Made by a program: the position numbers and the translations under genes
Shown: in pieces, positions 48,301-57,300 of the stretch
Position numbering within the stretch: position 1 is the stretch's first letter
How the letters are laid out: the number at the start of each line of letters is the position of its first letter
Origin: Ceriagrion tenellum
Taxonomy: Eukaryota > Arthropoda > Insecta > Odonata > Coenagrionidae
Length of the DNA stretch: 64,000 nt
Direction: 5' to 3'
NCBI GenBank assembly: GCA_963169105.1
Contig: OY720639.1
Span: 98,964,559 to 99,028,558 of the forward strand
The notes under the pieces: model-generated
Database searches by the model: none
Seen by the model: only the letters and a program-made list of their open reading frames with translations
What the model was told of the DNA's origin: nothing

Positions 48301-51300
48301 TTGTATCCTTTGCAATAGTGTCAGTCATCGCAGGCCGATAACTCCGATAGCTCCACAATATACTCACTGCCGGCAACCATGTTTCACAAACGCAATTTCG
48401 GAGTCTATGGGGGTTACACAAATTAATTAAGGGACAATTTACTGCCTCCCTGCCTCACAGATGGCAGGATAATACTGGGTCATTTAAAAGTTCTGGCCAA
48501 AACCAATGCGTTACATCTCAAAGAAAATAATGTATTTTGAAAATACAAAATACCCTTTAAATGTATTTTTGTTACAAAATACTCTCAGAAAATGTATTTC
48601 CGATACAAATTACAAACTACAAAAGTATCGCAAATACGTATTTCAAATAAATGTATTTTTGATACTGCCCATCTCTGTATATTGGTATGAAAAATATCTC
48701 ATATGGAGGTGAATATCACCGAAAATTAAGGTGATTTTCAGGGGCTGTGGTAAACTGCGTAAAATACCACAGTAATTTACCAAAATGACCATGGTAATTT
48801 TCAAAATGGCCCATCTCTATCCACAGCACATTGCAAGGAACTTTTGCCAGAGCTATAACTAGATGAGATCAAAGGCATATAAGCTCTATAATTGACAAGG
48901 TAAATTATACCATTAAAGACATATACAATCATAAAATAATGAATTAATGCACAAAGCTGTAGCGTTGAAAATCATGATGCATTTTCTGTCTATCACTCCC
49001 TTGGTTGGAATCTACTGAGGGAATTACACGTTAGACTATCTAACCTGTATTTTGTAAGTGATTCCTTCTTCTTTGGCCAACTTTACCAGCAATGCAGATA
49101 TTAGGGAGCTATCAAGTCCACCAGACAAAAAGCATCCAATCCTACGGTTAGACATAAGGCGCTTCTTCACTGCTGCGGTCAGAAGAGTTCGAATGTTGGC
49201 AAAAATGTCAGAGGAACTGAGTTCTGGAAAATAGTATAAAGTTCATGAATATGCTAGATAGGGTGAGCCCTTCACATCTTAAACTGTACACACTGGTAAT
49301 ATAAAGACACCACAAAATAAAAGACCATGAGTTACTTTCTTATTTACAACATAAACTTGAATGGTACATAACATGTACTAATAATAATGTATATTCATCA
49401 TGCATACATATTACACTGAAAAATGAGTTTATACAAATATTTTATTTCATCAAAAAGACCTTTAAAATGAGAACAAGAAGACGTATTTGAGTAGATCTTC
49501 ATTATTTAAAGATAAAATTTAGCCAAAGGCAAAATACTCGGCAACAGATATTGACACAACTGTGTTACTCAACTATATTCAGCATTACTAATGGGTCTGG
49601 CACACAATTCATAGGTACTCATAACTCTGACATAGCTAGAGTCATAGGAAAAATACCTCTCCCCAAAAAAATTTTTAATTTCTCAAAAAAGTGCACAAAA
49701 GAAGAAATTTGTAATTTTTCTAGGCAAAAATATGAATTTTTCTATATTCTTCAGTTGGAATAACTATTTCAAATCTTTCCCCAGTTCTTTTCAAAACCTT
49801 TCCAGCACCACTGAAAAAGTCTTTAAATGTCAAATGTCACACCAGAGTTGCAAGTGCCCTCATAATTGTCTAAACACAAAAATGCTCTCCTTATTTTAAT
49901 AAACTTTAACCCTAAATACTAAACATGGACCCCATATGAAACAAAATTCTGTCAACAACACGGTCTTAAAGTCAACTTGATACATAGCTAAATGGCAAAC
50001 AATTAGGAAGATGAAACAATTACCTTCATATGGAACCAATGTTTTGTACAGGGGCACATCTCCTATGCGATAGTACTTGCAACCCTCAGAGTTCCCCACG
50101 AGCTTCATAGTTCCATCATCTCTAATGTTGTATTCTTCATAGCAGCCTGGTTTCACTGGGTCAATGGTCCAAGGATCATCTCCAAGTATGGAAGAAATAC
50201 CTACAAGACCTAAAATAAAAATATTCTATTTTAATGGTTTCCATTTGTTCTCATTCATAATATTTAATTGATATCGTCTTCTCTAGAGACATGGGTCTGT
50301 CTAATAATAACTCTTTTATATATAATTTTTATGTAACTCTCATTTGCCTACATTTTGCAGATTTATTATTCTTCTTCACGGCACAGAGTTCATTCTGCAC
50401 ATCTTTTTCAGAGAAAAATATTTTTTCCATGTAACAGAAATACACAAGGTTCAGCAATAGTGTTCACAAAGGAAGTTTTCACAGAGAAAGGTGGGAATTG
50501 AGAAAGGGAAATTGAAGTAGGTATATGTTTATAAAAGATAAATCAAATCCCTTACGGAAGCATTATATTGTTCAGAAACATGGTCATCATGGCAGAAATA
50601 TTAGAGTATGTATACTGGAAAACTTTGAAGTGTAAATATGGAGAAGGAAAGACAGAGTAAACTTTATGGAGAAAGGGCAAACTAGGAAGTTCTGGATATG
50701 ACAAGAGAGGAAAGGAAGCCAAAATTAGGAGTTAGCAATTTTTTTATAGAGAGGAGTAATGACGTGTTACATAGTATAATAGGGGACAGAATGCTGGAAA
50801 AAATAGAGAAAGGGAGACAAATAGGAATCTTAGACAGCATGAAGAAAAGAACAAGAAATTAGAGTTAAAAAGGAATTTTATACATGAAAAGGGGTGGTTC
50901 TGCAAGATAAATCTTAGAAAAAACTTCCAACACAGGAAGAAATTCACTGAGATTCCAATAATTTGATAGAATACCTATCAATGAAAGAACAAAGGCCATG
51001 CTGTTTTCAAATTTGTTCCAATAAATAACAACCAAAATCAAGCAGCAAATAAAAAACACCAAAATGGTGAGGAACAAATATGATAATGAAGAAAGAGAAG
51101 TACATGCATTCAAAAGCTGATGGTACATTCCTAGTTTTATCCTAAAGAGTATCTGGTGCTTTGCCACTGCAAAATTGTTGTAAATAGAGACCCTCAAGTC
51201 AGAGACTGGAGACTACCCGTATTGGATGGCCTGCTCTAGGAGCTTACTTTAATCAAATATTAAATTAAGTATTTAATTAAATGTTTGATTATTAAATTAT

Positions 51301-54300
51301 CATTAAATTTATGTACACATTATATTGAAAAACTAAGTTTTTAATTTATTAAACTTTAAATGATAGAACCACTCTAATAAAATTGAAGGTTACATCTGTA
51401 TTAAATGAGGCGTTACTTTGCAGTAATATTCTATATCTATGATGGTTTATGTATTATATTGGATTACTAAATGATTAATTTACTAAACATAAGAAGGCAA
51501 AACTTTGTGGTAATATTCTATATCATGATGGTAGGAATGTTATTTTATTCCTACCATCATGGATATCCATAAAAGGCCCCATTGTTACTGTCGTTACAAG
51601 CAACGTTTCAATTTTTTGTGCTCCACTTCATTAGGAATGTGTGATTCTCATTGGTTTCACCATATTTCATGGCCCATCAATCAAAAGTGGAACTGAAGTT
51701 TCCAGTCTCTGATTAGATGGTCTCTAGTTGTAAATAAAAAAAAACTATTGACAGATTTTTGAGGGCTTGAGTTCCTTTTCCCTCATAGCCTACATACATT
51801 TGAATCCAAAGCATACACACATGACGGAAAGTAGGATAAATTATTCCTGCAGCCTATAAATTCCACAAGAGAAACATCACCCAAATATTATAATTTTTTC
51901 AATACAGACAACAATGTTGCAAATCATTACTTTCTATCCATTCGTGCATCCCAAGCATAAAAATTATAGAGAATACTTAATTCACTGTCTACAGCACATA
52001 GCAGACAACACTAACTTATCATGTTCTGTGATTGGTGTGCCAGTAATCTGAGTTCTGACAGTTTAACTACAGGATAATAAAGGAGTAAGTGAAAATCTGT
52101 GTGAATACATTCAGGGTGAGGAAATGACTTTGGGCAAAAAAAAATTTTTGCTTCACTGGAGCAAAATGTCAAATCTTTGACAGGCAGGAAGTGTCAATCT
52201 CATGGGAACAAATAAGCCATCATGCATGGAGAAGAATAAGGGGAAGTTTTACTCTTAATGGATAGAGATACTCATTTTATAAAAGTAAGTCATTTCAATA
52301 TTACCTTTAGCCTCTGAGCATACTCCCAGCACTGAGCCATCCTTTCCACCACGGAGGCGAAAGATTGGTCGAACTCCAAAAGCATCTCGACCCAAATAAA
52401 CCTTCTTTCTCTTCATATCAATAAGGCAAAAAGCAAAGACACCATCAAGACGACCAATGCATTCACTGAATTTGGCGACTGACTCCTCATCTTTCTTAAG
52501 TTTCTTCAATGCTGGCTCGTTTCCATTTTCCAACTTCTCTTCAAAGAAGTGGGCATATAAGTGCATTACTGCCTCAACATCACAGCGGGTCTCATAATCA
52601 AAACCAAACTCTTTTTCTACCTGAAAAGTAATTTTCAGTCCACATTATGCGCTTTTCAATTTATCACATCATATGATGAATATGTACCAATATTTTAATG
52701 TCATGTCAAGGTTACTCATTAAGGTAGACATTCCATTCCCATTAGATGTAAGTGTTAGTGGTTGTCATTGGAGGCTAGAGCCTCATGTTTATAATACAAG
52801 CATAATTCAAAGTTAAATAAAGGTGAAACAAACAGAGGAATCTTTACCATCATCATTTGAAAGAATAACTCAGCAGGAGGCCCAGTGAACTAAGGCCTCC
52901 ATACATTGTATAACTTGTATACTTTAGGTACGAAGTTGTTGTATAATGAAAATGGTATTGACAGGAAAATTGTAAAACTGTGCTCAATGAATTCAGAGTT
53001 TGTTCAGTTCATGTGTGAAGGCAATAGGTTGAACCATGCTGGATTTCCTTCGATTTCATGAAAATTACCTTGCTGTCAAAGGATCACTAAAAATGTTGAA
53101 TGCCTTAAGTAAAATATAGGTCAAAATGGTACATAATATAGATGACATGTTTTGGCCAAAACTATCCATGCTATAATGCTGATATTTATGGATGTAATGA
53201 AAGGAAATCACCTTTCCTAATGATACATAAGGTATACATTGTTTTGAAATGAGCAGAATATCTTAATATTAAATATTGATTAACATATTTAACCCTTTCA
53301 CCTCAAAATGTTTTCCAAACTAGTCATAAATATAGTAAACTCCTGCAATATAATGGTTAATGCCAAGTTGAAAAGTTTTTCATTATTTATTCTTTCTTCA
53401 GAGGATGATGTGAAGTTATTGCTATCTGATACAAATAATTTATAAACATAGGTGATTCAGTTAATTATAAAAGCAATAAGCAAAATAAATTAAATTGATA
53501 TAGGAGCTCATCTGACATTCAAGCATTGCGGAAAGTGGACAGCATTCAAGTGCAATGGGAGGGTAGGTACACTGCGCTGACATGAAGAGAAAGGGATAAT
53601 AATGTGAGGGGAAAAAATACAACATTTGGATTATATAAATCGTGTAGGAATGGGATACTATTGCCAGCACTATTTATTTTATTTTTGTGCATCATTATAA
53701 GCAGAGAATGTGCAAACAGATAACACCTGTTATGAAAATATTTTTGTCAATAATAAAATGCAGATTAACATAATCCTTGAAAGTTTTTTCTGCTAATCAT
53801 AATAAGAGGCACTAACTTCCAAGCTCACTTTTAGATCTCAAAATCCATATCCATTTTCATAAGTCAGCAGCCAAACTAATAAAACAATATGCTGAGACTG
53901 TTTGTCTTGAAAATGATGCTATAGATGTTGAAACCAGTAGACAGATTTAAGCATAGTGGAACTGTTAATTGTTTTTATTATAAGTTATTCCTTCTTTACT
54001 TTAGCTGAAGTAAATCTTCCACTAAGCAGAAATATCCAATAGTACGCATAATTCTTGTCAAAAGCAAGTCATCACAATGTAAATGAGAGACAGAAGGATA
54101 AGAGAAGCTAAAATTGTGAAATGAGTAAGACAAGGATTCAACCTCTCACCAGCTTTGTTCAACATTTTCTTGAGGAGGCAATAGGATAAGCAATTGAGGA
54201 GGCAATGAGAAATAGTATTGAGTGGAATTAAGATCAACAGAGACCAAATTTACATGCACCAATTTGCAGACAATATTGCAGTAATAGCTGGAAATCCCAA

Positions 54301-57300
54301 TTATCTTCAGAGATCATTAAACACAATGGTCCAAGTTCTATGAGAATAAATCATGAAAATAAAGAGAAGCTGATTTCTCATGGAAGAGAGAAGCTGAATT
54401 CATTAGTCACAATGAGAAGACAGAAATGAGACCAAGTTGATCCCTTCACCTATCTTGGAAGTACGATCACTTGAGACAGACGAAGCACAATGGACATCAT
54501 ACAATGAATGGCCCAAGCTAAGAAATCATTCATGGTTAAAAACAAATGCTGTGTTCAAAGAAAAGAGGACTAAAAACCAGGAAAAGTATGTGAAAACATT
54601 CTTGGGGAGGGTGGCACTCAATGGATAGGAAGCATGGACCATTAGAAAAGCATATCATAACAGACTAGAAGCCTTCGAAATCTGGAGCTTGAGGAGGATG
54701 CTAAAGATAAAATGGATGGACAAAATAAGAAATCATGAAGTTACAGAAGAGTAGAAGAGGAAAAGACCATGTAGAACACAACAGAAAAAAAGAATCATAT
54801 GGATTGGATACACCTTGAGGAGGTATCAGGTTTGTGAATAACATAATTAACGGAAAAATTGAGGGAAAAGTTCCCAGAGGATAACCCAGGAATAAAAACA
54901 TGAGTCACATAAAGAGGAAAGTACATAGGAAGAACTAGCATTGGAAAGGGAAGGGTGGAGGGCTGCATTCAACCAATCCTAGGATTGAAAGGCCAATGAA
55001 TGATAAAATACATAGAGAAAAACCAAGTGTTAAACATTTTAATGTTCCATTCCATTACAACTAAAATTTACATGATGTGACTAATTCAAACCAGTTACTT
55101 TGAGTACCCAATTACCTACCTTCAAAGCATAAGCTTGAGCCGGCAATAGTAATGACAATATACTTAACTATACATGTTAATTTGGGCGGAATGGCACGTT
55201 AGAACTCAACTTCAAAATCAAAGCAATTTATCCCATCTTTTAGCTAATTTTTCTTCTCAGACTATACTGTTCAATAAATTTTGGTTCAGCCATGTTGTGG
55301 AGAATGGATAAGAATCGAATAACGAAACAGATATATGAGAGTGAAAGAAATGGTGCGAGAGGTAGAGGTAGGTAGAGAAAGTTGTGGTTGAGGAAATTCT
55401 TAGGAGGAGGAATATTAGGAGTTTTAAAAACAGGAGGGCGTGTATGAAGCAGTGTATGGGGATAAATGAGGCAAAAGAGGTTTGCAAGGATGGGTCAGTA
55501 TGGAGGAAATTATTGAAGCCGAGTTAGGTGTACAATTATGTATTTATAGTGAAACTTTGTGACTCTGTCTACCCCGGAAGGGAACGGCAGGGTTGGTATG
55601 TATGTATGTAACTAATTCCTGCGTCTTCCGTTTTGCTATAAATTACAACTTCAATAAACATTTTCGTATTGAGTGACTCGGGCAGTACTTCAGGCATTGG
55701 CAAAAGTAGGACGGATAGGGTCAGAAATGAGTGCGTAATTAATGAATGTGGATAAAATCAACGGTTGGAGAATTCACTTTGTGGAAATTACGAATCATGC
55801 TAAGAATGAAACCAACTTAGTTTTTTCCACCAATATATTTAAACCACAAATCAAGCGGTTTCGGCCTTTTCAGGCCATTATCAAGATCACAGATTTGTAA
55901 TCTTGATAATGGTCTGAAAAGGCGGAAACCAGTTGATTTGTGGTTTAAATATATTGGTGGAAAAAACTAAGTTGGTTTCAGTCTTAACATGAATAAATGT
56001 GGGTTAGATGCTCCAGTAATGGACATATATGAAAGGAGTGTGCCTCGTTTGTTTGGACATATTGAGAGAATGGATGAGAGTCGAATAAGGAAACAGATGT
56101 ATAAGAGTGAAATGAATGGTGCGAGTGGTAGAGGCAGGCTGAGAAAGTTGTGGTTAAATGTAGTTGAGGAAATTCTTAGGAGGAGGAATAGTAGAAGTCT
56201 TAACAACAGGAGGGCATGTATGAAGTAGTGTATGGGGGTAAATGAAGCAAAAGAGGCTTGCAAGGATAGGTCAGTATGGAGGAAATTATTGAAACAGAGT
56301 TAGGTGTACAAATATTATTTATGAGTGAAACTTTGTGACTGTGCCTACCCCGGAAGGGAACAGCGTGATTGGTATGTATGTTATTTTGTTTTTTGGAGCC
56401 ATGGAGCCTATAAAAGTGAACTAGAAATCACCAATCTCCCTTGAACCTAGAATTTATGCCCCTTAAGGTCTTTATACACAGAATAGTTTATTGCATAAAG
56501 AAATGTATGCTAGATATACAGGAAAATGAATGGAATAAGAGAAGGTTCTATTTCTTCTTACAGTCATTCAGACAACCACACAAGGGTCAATACAATTTAC
56601 CACTTTACATGGTGCAGTTTTCCCCATGAAAGAGTTCATGCATTCATTTGTGCAATAAAATGCACCATGTAAAGCAGCAAAAAGACCAATAAAGAAGCAT
56701 GGAAGGAAAGGAAATTGAGGTCATATAAAAAAAACTGTCAAAGCAATCATGAAATAAATGAGAACCATAGCAAATGACAAGGGACTGGTTCACTAAAGGT
56801 ATGCTACGGTTCACTAAAGGTATGCCACGGAAGTGTGATGTTAGTGTATGCTACATGGTATCCCATTCCCTCTAATGCTTAACAAGCTACAGGGAACAAA
56901 GGAACAATTTATTACCATTATTAAAGGAACAATTAGGTAATGCAGTAATGATGATGCAAATTTTAAACTGTTACCATCATGCAATATTATAGCTTGTGTA
57001 CAGGCTATACCTTACTCTTTCATGTCATATGCTAGATTACCACAGAAAGAAATGTCAAGCTAATATCTCACCCTTTTGCAGTTATAAATTTCTCCATTGC
57101 AAAGAAGAGTTAAATGAGGATACTTGTGTATTTTCAACGGTTGCATGCCATAGATGGTATCAACAATGATTAAACGATGAAATCCAAGACAGCTTCTCTG
57201 CATTAGAAGAAAGAAATACAATCAGTTCATTAAATAAAAATTACAAGAAAAAGATATAATACACATGTATTCACACATTTTCCCATCGATGATAACAGCA

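Noticed and set aside
56800..56840. Short direct repeat as a transposon target duplication
   Set aside because: The copies are adjacent, with nothing inserted between them.
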